Shown: positions 37,688 to 49,439 of the stretch, piece by piece
Numbering within the stretch: the stretch's first letter is position 1
Layout: the number at the start of each line of letters is the position of its first letter
Assembly (NCBI GenBank): GCA_007922305.1
Contig: ML677365.1
Coordinates: 19,897,363 to 19,961,362, forward strand
Origin: Dermatemys mawii
Taxonomy: Eukaryota; Chordata; Testudines; Dermatemydidae
Length of the DNA stretch: 64,000 nucleotides
Direction of reading: 5' to 3'
Translations under genes and position numbers: made by a program
Notes under the pieces: model-generated
The model's database searches: none
Seen by the model: the letters and a program-made list of their open reading frames with translations, nothing else
Told to the model about the DNA's origin: nothing

Positions 37688-37760
37688 TACACACGCACAC
37701 ACAGAGAACATGAAAAAGTGGAGGTTGCCAGAAGAACAGACCTTTTAGGATTAATCCAGC
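37641..37760 (+). repeat. Repeat right part with (AT)n(AC)n
   Basis: A run of AT dinucleotides (about 37649-37675) passes into AC-rich repeats and then 'agagaacatgaaaaagtgg', the continuation of the repeat begun at 37151. Confidence 0.7.
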
Positions 37761-38518
37761 TATTCATTTATATGTTCAGTAGCTACGTTCTCATTTGGAA
37801 ATTTCCATGAAATTCTGCAGCCACCTGTATCCACTCTACATCACAACTGGGAAGCTTGGTAGCTACAACCAGTACTTGACAGATCAAGACTGAAGAGCAA
37901 GTTATTTAGGGCCAGTTTGTGCCATTCTAATTTAGTCGTTACCCAGTAAACATCTTCTGCTAAATTCCGCCAACAGCACCAACAGGTATTAACTTTTGGA
38001 AAGTAATTTCTGAACTACTGTATATAGCTGAATGATCACGATTATCATTAGATTTATTATTTGCACTGTAGTACACAAAGGGGCCACATTCCTGGGTCAG
38101 AACTCCAGTATTCTAAGTGCTGTACTAACACAGATGTGAACAAAATGTGGTGCTCACTAAACCTAACTCCAGTGGATTAGCTGGAAAGCAATATTTTCAC
38201 AGAAATAAAAGCCTAAGGGCCAAGTTTAGGCTTCCTGTAAGTATACGCCACTCCACTGAAGTCAATGCAACTGCACTGGGTCTGATAGTGGCCCTAAATC
38301 TGCTTTAGATGAGAAAAGGAAGAGGTTTGCGGGGAACGATTGTAGAAGATCTGGCCCCAAACCATTAAACATTAATTTTCAATGTAAACTCAACTCAGTT
38401 TAAAGACCAAATCTACGATCGCCTTTCTCACACAAGGAATCCTATTGGATCTACTTGTGTGAGTGAGGAGAACATGGCTTTGGCTCCAGTTTTGTATATA
38501 TAAAATGTATATAAATAC

Positions 38519-38622
38519 CTGAAGAAGCACAGAGACTCCGGTATAGTCAAAGAAAGTCAGTCCACTGCAGTCTAATATTAAAGCACATCTCTCGTTGGGG
38601 CATGGCTGTAATGACAGCTCAC
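38519..38622 (-). CDS. SLC26A7: SLC26A7 exon: STAS core
   Basis: The exon starts with two bases that complete a split glycine codon, followed by 34 codons. It contains LILDCSGLTFFDYTGVSV, the conserved STAS core strand-loop-helix. Two acceptors are close together: GTATAG|GTGAG (used here) and CATTACAG|CCATG 17 bases downstream. Only the first keeps frame with the preceding exon. The donor is CTTCAG|gtattt. Confidence 0.94.
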
Positions 38623-39179
38623 CTATACATTTGACAGAAATATTGTTAAGTGTGAAATGCCTGTTGGAATCTCCATAGAGATATTAACATTCCTCTGAAA
38701 ACAAATGGAAAATACCCATGTTGCAAAACTTTCTATGGTGAGAAAATATCAAGCAAGGGAATGGCTCAGTTCAGATGCACAGCAGAAAAACTGGTGTGAA
38801 GCAGTCTTAGTGGGATAATGGGATGAAATTCAGAAAGGGAGAAATTGGACTGGATATCAGGGATTGTCTTGCCAGTGAGAAATACTTGACAGTAGAATAC
38901 TCCCCCTAGGGAAATGGGGGAATCCTCTTTGGTCATGAATTTCAAAACTAGCCTGGTCAATATTCTAACAGATGTAGGGAATGAGCCTACAGTGGCTCGG
39001 AGATGGACTAGATCACTTAATCATTCTTGTCAATTGTAATACGAATGATTTGCATTTATACAGCACTGTCCATATTCAAAGCAACAAATAAACATTGATC
39101 AGTCTGTGATTAGGGCCCCAATCCAGCAAAGCCTTTAACAAATGCTTGAGTTTAAGCCTATTAAGTAGGGCTTCACAGG

Positions 39180-39402
39180 GATAAAAAAGCCACAGCTGGG
39201 CCAGCTGACTTGGGCTCATAGGGCTCAGGCTGCAGAGCTAAAAATTGCTGTGTAGACATTTGAGCTTGGACTAGAGCCTGAGATCTGGGACCTTCCAGCC
39301 TTGCAGGGCCTCAGAGCCGGAGCGTCATGAGCCCGGGTCAGCTGACCTGGGCCAGCCATGGCTCTGCTGCAGGGCTTTTAGCCCTGTGCCGACATACCCT
39401 TA
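39180..39402. mobile_element. DNA-element relic
   Basis: Paired 'gtgtagacat' and 'ccgacatacccttag' ends with 'gagcccgggtcagctgacct' inside match an abundant turtle element family. It abuts the Tigger-like element at 39437. Confidence 0.5.
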
Positions 39403-39436
39403 GGATCCCACTGGAATCAAATGGATAACCCACATA

Positions 39437-40421
39437 CAGGAACTCCTCACTTAAAGTCGTCCCGGTTGTTTCGCTGTTACATTGCTGATCAATTAGGGAA
39501 AATGCTCGTTTAAAGTTGTGCAATGCTCCCTTCTGATGTTGTTTGGCAGCCACTTGCTTTGACCACTGTTTGCAGGAAGAGCAGCCCATTGGAGCTAGCT
39601 GGTGGGTGGTTGGAACCAGGGTGGATCAGCATCTCCCCTTAGCAGCTCCCCCTATCAGATCCCCGCTCCCCTAAGTTCCCTGTTCAGCTGCTGCCCAGCA
39701 GGCTATCCATTGCCAGCAGTTCAGCTGTGCCTTCCCCACTGCCCAGTGCTGTTCCTGCCCTCTGCTTTGGAGCTGCTCCCCAAGACTCCTGCTTGCTGTA
39801 CGGGAGGTGAGGGGGGGAAAGGGAGGAAGAGGAGGGCTAATGTCAGGGTGTCTCCCTCCTCCCTACTCCTGCACTCTGCTTACCCCATCTTCCATAGAGC
39901 GGGGAGACACATGATGGAGGGAGCTCACGGACAGCAGCTGGTCTCTGCAAGCTGATTTAACTAACAAGGCAGTATACTTAAGAGTCGGCATACTTAAAGG
40001 GGAATCTCTCTCTCTCTCACACACACACACAGAGTGTCTCTCTGTCTCTTCTGCCCCCATCCTTTCCTGCTGCCTTGTAGAGTGAGAGAGTTAAACCTCG
40101 AGGGCTCAGCCAATTGCTAGTTCATTTAGCACTTGTAAGGCATTCCCTGGGAAATATCCCACCCTCTGATTCCTCCACCTCAACCAAGATTCGCAATCAT
40201 CATCACTGTGTACCAGTATTAAACTGTTTGTGTAAAACATACTCTGTGTGTGTGTGTGTGTGTGTATATATATGTCTTTTGTCAGCTGAAAAAAAATTCC
40301 CTCCAACCTAACCCCCTCATTTATGTTAATTCTTATGGGGAAACTGGATTCGCTTAACATCATTTCGCTTAAAGTCATATTTTTCAGGAACATAACTATA
40401 ACATTAAGTGAGGAGTTCTGG
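39437..40421 (+). mobile_element. Tigger-like non-autonomous element
   Basis: The ends caggaactcctcacttaa and (complement) ttaagtgaggagttctg are flanked by TA dinucleotides. The interior includes a 'ggggaaactggattcgctta' block near the right end and a (TG)n run at 40245-40265. No transposase frame. It lies in an SLC26A7 intron. Confidence 0.85.
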
Positions 40422-42336
40422 TATTTAGAACTAAGGACATATTTAATTGCTTTGTTGGATTGGGGACGGGACCAAGTATGGAGCTTTTGTAATGGGGAAA
40501 AGTAGAAAACAAAATATATTTACTGAGGCCATACTGTGAATAAATGTTAACTTTAAAGCGAATTACCACAACATACAAAGCACTCCATAAAAGATGCGAG
40601 CTTGAATATAAAGATGGGTTAAGTTGAATAGTTGTCACAGAATAGATAAAGAGATTTTCAATTCTTGAGGGGACACAAGAGTTCTAGCATGGTGTAGATT
40701 TATATTGGCACGAATTCCATTCTGTGAGTAGTCTAAGATCCAGAGGTAATCAAAGCCAAGAATGCCTCTTTGCTATGGGAGCATCCCTTACAGCTGCTTA
40801 TGTCAGAGCTTAATTTAGCTCAGGGTGTGTGATATGGAACATAGTTAAGGTTTATTTTTTATTTATTAAACAAATCCCATGCCAGACATTATAAAGTATG
40901 TTTATATAGCGCTAGACTGGACTTAGGCTCCATGCCTACACAAGGGAGTGAAGGAGGAAGAATAAGTAACAATTTCTCAGCCTTCCACCCTTGTATGGAT
41001 CACCCAGTTTTTGGGTCTGGGCATATAGCACATTCTTATTTTTTTTCAGAGTAAGTGGGGAGGCTCTGGGTGGGGAGGGGTAAGGTTGGATCCTTGGTTT
41101 AAATTTCTTCCCCTGTTCACCAGCTAGCACAACTAAATAGGCACAGTGCTGTTATAATTTGCTGCTGCTATAGGCCAATGGTAATTTACCACTCTCCCTA
41201 GAGCAAAAAGGGATCAGGGGAGTAACTGAAACAGTGATAATGTGTCTTCCGTCCAGGGCTACTCTTGGAGTGATACTCAGAGTCTAAAATCAAAATGTAG
41301 TCCATACGTAACTGGTATAACCACAAACATCCACAACTATATTCCAGACATATATCTTTTCTGAAGAACTTTGGGACTATCTGTTGGTGCTTATTCTCAT
41401 GCTGCTAGAAACTCTGCTACTATGTTGGTTTCTAGAAGTGGAAGTCCACCTTTTCTTTTCTTTCTCATTTAAATGAGCCCAAATGAAATTTGCTGCTGTG
41501 TAGAGACTGAGCACAAGGTCTATGCATCACTTAAATTCTTGCAAAAGGGCTTAAGTATGATCTAAGTAGTACACAGATCTTACGCTAGTTGTCAGCATGG
41601 ATACAAATTTTACACACTGCGAAGAATCAGTTCATCCAAATGAAATCTGCACTTCACACTGGTTGACGTTTCTCAGCTTTTGGGGAAATGCTGGTCTGTA
41701 CTTTAGTCTTTACTAAAAGTTCCTACATTGCTATATTTGACAATTATAACCATGCACTCAGTTGCCCCAAATAAAACAATCTAATGCAATATTAACATCA
41801 TAAACTTAGTTCATAAAGGTTAATAGTTAATAACAGTCAGATAATAGCCCAAAATAAAGTTTTTCTCCATAGCCTGAATGCTAATAAACTTTTTACAATA
41901 GATGTAATAGCTGAACTTCTTCCACGCTTGAGGTCACCCATATAAAGAAGAACCTGCAATTTTGTGTAGCCTTTATGAATGTATGCACTATGTTCTGACA
42001 TTTTATGAGGTGTGGTATGAGAGGGGTTTATGCATTTAAGTCTTAAATAAAAACAAACCTTTAGTTTGTTCCATATGCTGAGGTAAGGTACCACTGTCAA
42101 TTTCAATCTCCATTTTCTTTGCTTTTATTGTAAATGGCTTTAAAAGTCATAAAGTTTTAACATGGTTTTAATACTTTTGCACTTTTCAGTCTTGTACTAA
42201 CTAAGACTCCAGTCCTGCTGTGAACTCTGAGTGGGCACAGGAGATCTTGTTGCCTGATCAAGGCATGCAACTGTGTTAGTTCCTCATTTTACCAGCAAAC
42301 GTTGTACATTTGATTTTTGTGTTTCAGTTGAGAGAA

Positions 42337-43172
42337 TAGGTGCCGACTTTCTGATTTCCTGAGGGCTGCTTCCCACCCTCTGTCCAAGCCTTGCCCCGAC
42401 TCCACCCCTTCTCCCGTCAGGACTGGTGCCTCCCCATATTGGGGTGGCAAGATTGAAACGGGAGGTCACGTCTCCACCCACCAACCTCCCCCCTTGTGCC
42501 TCCTGGCATGTTCCGCCACTCCCCCTGGTGGGAGGGAGCCCAGGCGGGGAGCGGGAAGGAACCGCTTCTAATGTCAGCCCCTCCCGGTTGCTGCTCTGCA
42601 GCGTAGTGGGCTGGCAGCTCCTGAGAGAGCCTGTTTGGGAAGGAGGTGACTTCCGCTCCTTGCCTGGGCTCGGCTGCCGGAGACCACGGCTGACCAAGCA
42701 AGAAATGTGCTGGGGTGGGAGGGGGACTCTGGCTCGCTTGCCCCCAGTTCCCAAGCATGGGCAGAGAGTGGAAGCTGCCTCCTCCCCAGCCAGGCTCTCT
42801 CAGGAGCCACCAGCCCACCATGCTGCAGAGCAGCATCCCAGTGGCCAGAAGGGGTTGGTCCCGCTCCTTCCATTCCCCAGCACGTGGGGAAGTCCCCCTG
42901 CCGTTGCCCAGCCTTGCCTCTTCCCACCTCGTTCTGCCTGCTCTCTCCACGTCTTCCAGCCTCCCTCCCTCCCAGTGCCGTGGTCACACCACTGAACAGC
43001 TGATGCTCAGGGGGCGTGAGGTGCTTGCGGGAGGGGGAAGAGCTGATCAGTGGGAATCGCACCGGCAAGAGGCATTGCGGAAGTAAAGGGAGGAGTGGCC
43101 CTCCTCCCTAAGAACCTACCATTTCTTTCCGTGGGTGCTCCAGCCCCGGAGCACCCACAGAGTCAGCACCTA
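42337..43172 (-). mobile_element. DNA element with 'gtgggtgctccgg' hairpin end
   Basis: The left end ataggtgccgac and right end gtcagcaccta are inverted. Near 43132-43160 'cgtgggtgctcc...ggagcaccca' forms a foldback. The same family occurs at 52399-52510 (truncated) and 62835-63101 (complete, opposite orientation). Large GC-rich open frames on both strands are chance. Confidence 0.7.
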
Positions 43173-43574
43173 GATCAAATCTGGACCAGAGCAGTAATAA
43201 TTTAAATCACTCTGTGATTGGGTTCCTGGGACAGGTAGCAACACAGGCTAGGCTCTCGAGCATATAGCCAAGGCTCCAGACTGGCTCTTACAGGCCATGT
43301 TGCCACAGCCTCACTGCTCTTGTTATTCCAGCTACCTAAATCAAATTAGCCCAGGTGTGAGACTGCACGTGCTGCAGTCACACCTCAGAGTCCTGTCTAG
43401 AGAAGAGCTCTCTCTGCTGGATCTCTTATTGGCAATCTCAGAAAGGAGGTCAAGAACTAAGTGGGCGTAGAACTGAACGGGTGTTCTCATCTCTACACGG
43501 GGGGCCCTCCAGATTCAAGTTAAGGGAGACTGACAGGGTATTGTGGGGAAAATGGCACTGTTAGTGCTCATGCA

Positions 43575-44242
43575 ACGTTAGTTCATTAATGAGTTGGATA
43601 ATGGAGTGGGGAAGATGATTATAAAATCTGCAGGTGACACCAAGCTGGAAGGGGCTGGAAACTCTTTCGAGCATAGATTTAAAATTCAAAACGACTTGAC
43701 AAACTGGAGAATTGGTCTGAATTTAACAAGATGAAATTCAATAAAGACAAGTACAAAGTACTTCACTTGTGAAGGAAAAATCAAATGCACAGCTACAAAA
43801 TGGGGAATAACTGGCTTGGTTGTAGTACTGCTGAAAAAGATCTGGGGAGATAGTGGATGACAAATGGAATATGATTCATCCATGTGCTACATCTACAAGA
43901 AAGGTTAATACGATTTCATGGTGTATTAACAGGAGTGTTGTATGTAAGACACAGGAGGTAATTATCCTGCTCTGCTTGGCTCTGGTGAGAACCCAGCTTG
44001 AGCACTCTGTCCAGCTCTGAGCACTACCATTTAGGAAAGATGAGGACAAACCGGAAAGAGTCCAGAGAAGAGCAACAAAAATGATAAAAAGGTTTAGAAA
44101 ACCTATCCTATGAGGAAGCTCTTTAAAACAAGTTGGACAGACATCTGCCAGGGCTGGTCTAGATTTACTTGGTTCTGCCACAGTGCAGGGGGCTGGATTT
44201 GATGATATTTTAAGGTCCCTTACAGCCCTACATGATTCTATG
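43575..44242 (+). mobile_element. CR1 LINE 3' region with internal deletion
   Basis: The end of the reverse-transcriptase frame ('gacaccaagctggaagg', 'acaaactggagaattggtc') runs through 'gtccagagaagagcaacaaa' to the terminal 'catgattctatg'. A block of several hundred bases usually found in CR1 is missing near 44118. Numerous stops and indels. Intronic in SLC26A7, opposite strand. Confidence 0.9.
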
Positions 44243-44365
44243 CTTTACTTGGTGTGTGTCTATGGCATGAAAATTCATTTACAAACAAACGGGAAAAATT
44301 GGAACCATCTGACACACTTGAAACCTCCTGTGACTTTCAACTTGTATCTTACATGGTAAACTCAC

Positions 44366-44414
44366 CATGACAATTTCCATTGGATACTGGATTGAGCAAC
44401 GTGTTCTGTTCACA
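44366..44414 (-). CDS. SLC26A7: SLC26A7 exon: STAS intervening loop
   Basis: This short exon has 16 codons plus one base, with a strong pyrimidine-rich acceptor (TTTGTTTCAG|TGT) and donor CATG|gtgagt. It encodes CEQNTLLNPVSNGNCH, close to the variable loop that splits the STAS domain in SLC26 proteins. The phase matches the flanking exons exactly, which supports it despite its length. Confidence 0.93.
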
Positions 44415-44683
44415 CTGAAACAAAAGCAATGAACAATATAAGTACTGGAGGGAGCGTAATCGGGTCTCATGCTTCCTTTTTGTCAATTTCCTTATTGAGA
44501 AACAGAATTAAGAGTCCAGAAAAAAAATCAACATTGTATTTCTGTGACTCAGTGTTGTGGATCAATTGTATTTGTGGAATAAAGGAAGCAAGCATTTCCC
44601 AGTTATCGCAACATGTTTACTACTGCAGCTGACTTTCATCTTCTGACTCAACCACCAACCTGAATCTGCGTTCACCAGATGTA

Positions 44684-45105
44684 TTATTTTAATGACTTTT
44701 CAAAGGATGCTAAACAATGGTGGTCAAAAGACAGGAAAATATTTTTTAAAAAAATTTCAGTATTTCAAAATTGTTTCCATTTCATGGGGTTCAAAATGGA
44801 CCCATTTTCTGTAAAATTATCTGCAATATTTTCAATTCAATTCTTACTGAAAGCATTTTCTAAATTCTTCATTTATCAAAAATACACTTTATTTACTAAA
44901 AAGAGTTTTAGATTAACAAAAAAAATTATAATACTTTTGATAAATATATAACATTGATGATATGTGTTTCAGCAAAAATATCAGAAAATTTCACAAAATA
45001 GAAAAAATTAATGTTGATAATTTTTGCAAGAAGTTTATCTTTTGAAAAAAGGCAAATTTTCTACAAAAAAAAAAACCTGCCAAAAATTTCAGCTAGCTCC
45101 AGTGT
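44684..45105. repeat. AT-rich dispersed repeat
   Basis: Dense 'aaaatttca/ttttgaa' words ending 'atttcagctagctcc'. Same family as at 8700 and 14440. Confidence 0.45.
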
Positions 45106-45955
45106 TAAGCTCTTTTTAGTACAGAGAAAAGACTATATCCCTGCACCAAGGAACCTCTAAATTAATGTCAAACACAAATCAAATGAATTTCTGTCTAGTT
45201 ACTTATATGGCTCCTCTCACCATAGTTTTGCAGTACCTTTCCAGTAATGAAAGAAAAAGCATCAGCAACAGTAAAATTCTCTCCTCCCCTAAAACTGAAA
45301 TAGGTATGAGTGGGTAAATTGGAATAGCAGGATGCCTTTGGTGATACTCCCTAGAACCTAGTTATACGCATTTATTTTTTTAAATACCCTACTTATTTTC
45401 CCCCAAAATATTAGCAATGCAGAAAATTAAACAGTTATTACTTTAGGGCCAGATTCTCCATAGTTTTACCAACCTAAATCCCTAATGATTCCAAATGAGT
45501 TGCTCCTGATTTACAATAGCACAGGAGGAGAATGGGAAAATTAGAGTTCAATTTCCAGAGATGTTGAGCACCTGCAGCAGCCATTGACTATAGCTGAAGA
45601 GTAGGTAATCATTTCTTTTGAAAACTGGGCCTTTAAATCCTGATTCAATGTTCAATAAAGTTAAGGGAAGACATTCCATGGACTTTGGATCCGCGCATTA
45701 GCATCTGTCACTGAATCGCATAAACAATACATTAGAGATATTTTTTCAAAATAATAGGAAAAACTAAATATATTTAATCTCCTGAAATTTAGACTTGAAT
45801 TTTATTCCATGATAAACAACTAATTTATAACATAATATGATATTTCTACTGCATTATCTAATGAAATGCTGTGAAATCTTCTGATGGAACGCACAAGAGA
45901 AATGCAAGTAAGTTTCATCATTATCATCATTACTAACGCATGTAGGATAACCTAC

Positions 45956-46093
45956 CTTGTTTAGATCATCATATGGCTGGCTGCTTGCACTGTCTTTCTG
46001 GATTATCCTTATTAAGTCATGATGGAACTTCTTGGCATTCAGAAATACTAGTGGGTTGTTCACTGAAACTATCTTTACCTGTTGTAAAGATTC
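45956..46093 (-). CDS. SLC26A7: SLC26A7 exon: STAS, first part
   Basis: The exon is 46 codons long in phase 0, from acceptor CCCAAAG|GAA to donor AACAAG|gtaggt. It contains [13 protein letters not shown], a signature of the first beta strands of the SLC26A7 STAS domain, and ends with a DDLNK sequence. This was the first piece that identified the gene. Confidence 0.96.
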
Positions 46094-46879
46094 CTTTGGG
46101 ATGAAATAAACAGAAGACTTAGTTCCTTAAGATTTTAAAAAGAGAAATTTCTTTAAAAACCCTACATAATACCAAACAACAATTCTGTGAGAAAATTCTG
46201 AGTTACCATGGTGCTTTAACAGATTACTAATTTGATCAATCTTCACATATGATTCTATCTTAAATTGAGGAGGAAATAAGTAAAATTAAAAGAGTATTTA
46301 AAGGTATTTATTGAGTGTCATCTGAAGAATTTCTACCCAGTAGATAAAATTACTGAGCTTTTTGTGCATCTAAAGCTCTAGCAGATGAAGAACTAAGCCT
46401 AAGCTACTCTGAATCAAGGTTGAATCATCTGTGAACTGCAGAAGCCATTTCTGATCTTCCCAATATCATCCTCCACTACAGGCATAAAGTTAGAATCATT
46501 CTCAGCTAGCCAGAATAACACAAGTTAGAGCGAACTGCAAGTGTACCAAAGTAATATGAACTTAATTGTGCCTTCCAGACACATCCTTAATGGTATGATA
46601 AACAGCTTCCGATTGGGGGTGCTATTATACCAGGTGTCTAGGACCTGAGAGAATTCTACTTTCAGGCAGTGACTGATGAAAGAACACTGTAAATGTGGAG
46701 AGAAGAGTATAGCCTGCATGTTGTACTGTCTCGGTTCTCTCTCTATGCTCACACATAGCTCACTTCTGCCACACTGTTCTATCTCCTACAGATAGGTGAA
46801 ATCAGAATCTAAGACTTACAAACCAAGAGAAAACAGTAATCATGGCATCATACCAGATTCCTGTCCCTGAGCAGATGGA

Positions 46880-47704
46880 CATGAAATAGAATGTGTTTAG
46901 CAACTAGATCACAGGGGGAAAGCTATGAAAAAATGTCAATAGAGTTGGATAAAAAGGAAAATAAAGTAAGAGCAACCACACTATTAGCTGTAATTAGGAA
47001 AGACTGCCTTATGCTCCAACAGCCTCTGGACATGTCAACAGCACAGCAGGAGGACCCTGGGAACAACCTAGAAGTGCTTCAAAAACATTTTCAACCCACA
47101 AAAAATGTCACATATGAAAAGCATCTTCTCAACAAGGGTAATCAAGAATCTGGAGGAACAATAGATCAGTATATTGCCAGACTGTACAAAATGGCTGACT
47201 CATGAAATTATTAAATCTTGAAAGATCTAATTTGTGCTAGGTTAATAATTGGGACAATAGATGCAGGAAATGGAATGAGAATGCTCAGAGAGCCCACTCT
47301 AACTCTAGCAAGAGCCATAGGCGTATAAAGCTAGTGAACAAACGTCCGGTAAATTGAAGAGGACAAGTGGAGCAAACACAAAGATAATTCACCAAGCAGC
47401 ACAGGGAAAGCATGAAAATACAATGAAAATACACACCACATTCCCAATAGACACTGCAACAAAATGGCAATGATCTTTCCACTGCAAACCACACAAACTA
47501 CCTAGTTATTGTAGACTACTTTTCTGACCTCTGGGAACTAGTCAAATTGTCAGACAGTATTGCAGTGACCATCATCATAGACAAAGCCATGAAACATTTC
47601 ACATTTCAACAGGCACAGAATCCCAAATTGTGTAGTTTCAGATAACTAGTCCAGTTTACTTGCAGAGCATTTGTGCAATTTACCCAGGAATGGGAATTCA
47701 GTTA
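46880..47704 (+). pseudogene. Gypsy-type retrotransposon relic (gag joined to integrase)
   Basis: The first part (46891-47205) translates to a gag-like segment. GGTIDQYIARLYKMADS matches the conserved 'gETIDQYv--L--lA' motif of Gypsy gag, and a frame-shifted continuation follows. At about 47490-47690 a second segment, NYLVIVDYFSDLWELVKL and TCRAFVQFTQEWEF, fits the integrase core domain, with a frameshift between. Protease, reverse transcriptase and RNase H, which normally lie between, are absent. No LTRs were identified. Dead and internally deleted. Confidence 0.75.
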
Positions 47705-48773
47705 CAGCAACTCCTCGTTTACCGTTATAGTTATGCTACTTCAGTTTGCTAGTTTAGGCAAAATGATGTCAGACATAGGTTAGGGGTTTTTACAGGAGTG
47801 GGTGGGTGAGTTTCTGTGGCCTGCATTGTGCAGGAGGCCAGACTAGATGATCATAATGGTCCCTTCTGACCTTAAAGTCTATGAGTCTAATGTAAAAGGG
47901 GTGGGAGGTGGGGAGTTAGGTTCCAGGGAAAAAATTTGCTCCAGACAGAGACTACATATAAGTTTTAAATAAACAATGTAGTACTGTACACAGCACTGAT
48001 GACTGTGCAGCTTGGTTGAGGTGAAGTCAGGGTGGAAGAGGGTGGGGTATTTCTCAGGGAACGCCTTGCTGCTAAACGATGAACTAGCACTCTGCTGAAC
48101 CCTCAAGGGTTAACATATTGTTGTTAATGTAGTGTCACACTCTACAAGGCAGCATGAATGGAGGGAGGGGAGACAGCATGGTAGAGAGAGACAGAGACAC
48201 AGAGTGTATGTGAGAGAGATGTGCATCACCACTTTAAGTAGATGACCCCACTTTAAGTACATTGCTGTTTTAAGTACATCAGCAAGTTGAGACAGCAGCT
48301 GCTGCCAGCAAGTTCCCTCCTTCCTGAACCCTGTCCTGTCCCCTTCCTGCCCCCCACTCTGTGGAGATGGCCCGATGGGGTAAAGGAGTGGGGAGAGGGG
48401 GATACCCTGACATTAGCATCCCTCTTCCGCCACCCCCGCACAGCAAGCAGGAGGCTCCCAAGACTTAGGAGCAGCTCCAAGGCAGAGGGCAGGAGCAGCA
48501 CACGGAAGTCGGGGGAGGGATACCTGGACTGCCTGGCAATTGATAGCCTGCTGGGCAGCTGCCGCACGGGGGGAGCAGGGAACTGATGGGGGGCTCCAAG
48601 CCCCCAATGCTAACTCCAATTGACTGCTCTTTCTGCAAGCAGCAGACAAAGCAGGCAGCTGACAATGTTATAAGGGAGCACTGCACAACTTTAAATGAGC
48701 ATATTCTCCAACTGATCAGCAACGTAACAACAAACCAACACTAACCAGGACGACAATAAGTGAGGAATTACTG
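47705..48773 (-). mobile_element. Tigger-like element, inverted second copy
   Basis: Starts cagcaactcctcgtttacc and ends aataagtgaggaattactg, flanked by TA (47703-47704, 48774-48775). It is the same family as 39437-40421 but in the opposite orientation, and is interrupted by a CR1 fragment near its left end. It landed in the Gypsy relic. Confidence 0.85.
47785..47890 (+). mobile_element. CR1 LINE 3' fragment
   Basis: 'gcaggaggccagactagatg' and 'atcataatggtcccttctga' are CR1 tail signatures. It lies inside the Tigger-like element. Confidence 0.88.
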
Positions 48774-49165
48774 TATATCATTTCACTTCATCACCATACC
48801 AGCGGGCCGGATAAAATACACCAGATACACCATCAGATACACCGGATAAAATATATCTCAGATACACCAGATACACCAGATCTGGTGTATCTGAGATTAC
48901 TGTATATCATTTCACTTCATCACCATACCAGCGGGCTGGTGTACCTGAGATTACAGTATATCATGTATGGTATAGCTGTATATCATGTATATCTGTATAT
49001 CATGTATGGTACAGATTACTGTATATCATGTATGGTGTATCTGAGATTACTGTATATCATGTATGGTGATGAAGTGAAGTATATCATTTCACTTCATCAG
49101 CATACCAGCGGGCCGGATAAAATACACCAGATACACCAGGTAAAACACATCTCAGATACACCAGA
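48774..49165. repeat. Complex direct and inverted repeats
   Basis: A unit 'tatatcatttcacttcatca' followed by 'accagcgggc' occurs near 48774, 48902 and 49079. 'gatacaccag' and its complement 'ctggtgtatc' recur many times. A perfect 26-bp palindrome is centred between 48880 and 48881, and 49065-49078 pairs with 49088-49101. The patch fills exactly the space between a Tigger-like end and a LINE tail. Confidence 0.9.
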
Positions 49166-49435
49166 GATGTTTCCAGGAGGCGTTGGGAGATGGATCGGTC
49201 ATGTGCTTCGTATGAAAACTGACTGCATCACCAGAGTAGCAATAAGATGGACACCTGAAGGCAAGTGAAAACGAGACCGCCTGAAAATAACATGGCGAAG
49301 AGCTGTGGAAGCCAAGCTGAAAAATCTGGGGCACAGCTTGGAAACTATTGAAAGACTTGCCAGAAACAGATAGGACTGGAGGAGCTTCGTCACTGCCCTA
49401 AATGCCAGACGTGTAATAGGAACATGATGATGATG
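49166..49435 (+). pseudogene. Non-LTR retrotransposon RT tail
   Basis: The translation RWIGHVLRMKTDCITRVAIR, then TWRRAVEAKLKNLG and WRSFVTALNA, matches the C-terminal end common to several non-LTR reverse transcriptases. Two in-frame stops break it. It ends in a short (gat)n tail, as expected for the 3' terminus of such an element. The clade cannot be fixed from this piece. It does not resemble the CR1 copies in the window. Confidence 0.75.
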
Positions 49436-49439
49436 AAGA

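Noticed and set aside
37649..37700. AT/AC dinucleotide run as a regulatory or origin-like feature
   Set aside because: It is the microsatellite part of a repeat continued from 37151-37303, expanded at an insertion junction.
42284..43086. Several overlapping open frames of 98-189 codons on both strands
   Set aside because: They coincide with a GC-rich DNA element bounded by inverted ends; overlap of many frames on both strands is a composition effect.
49061..49165. Tandem-like 'accagcgggc' units as a CRISPR array
   Set aside because: Units are irregular, inverted and unspaced, and the genome is a vertebrate one.
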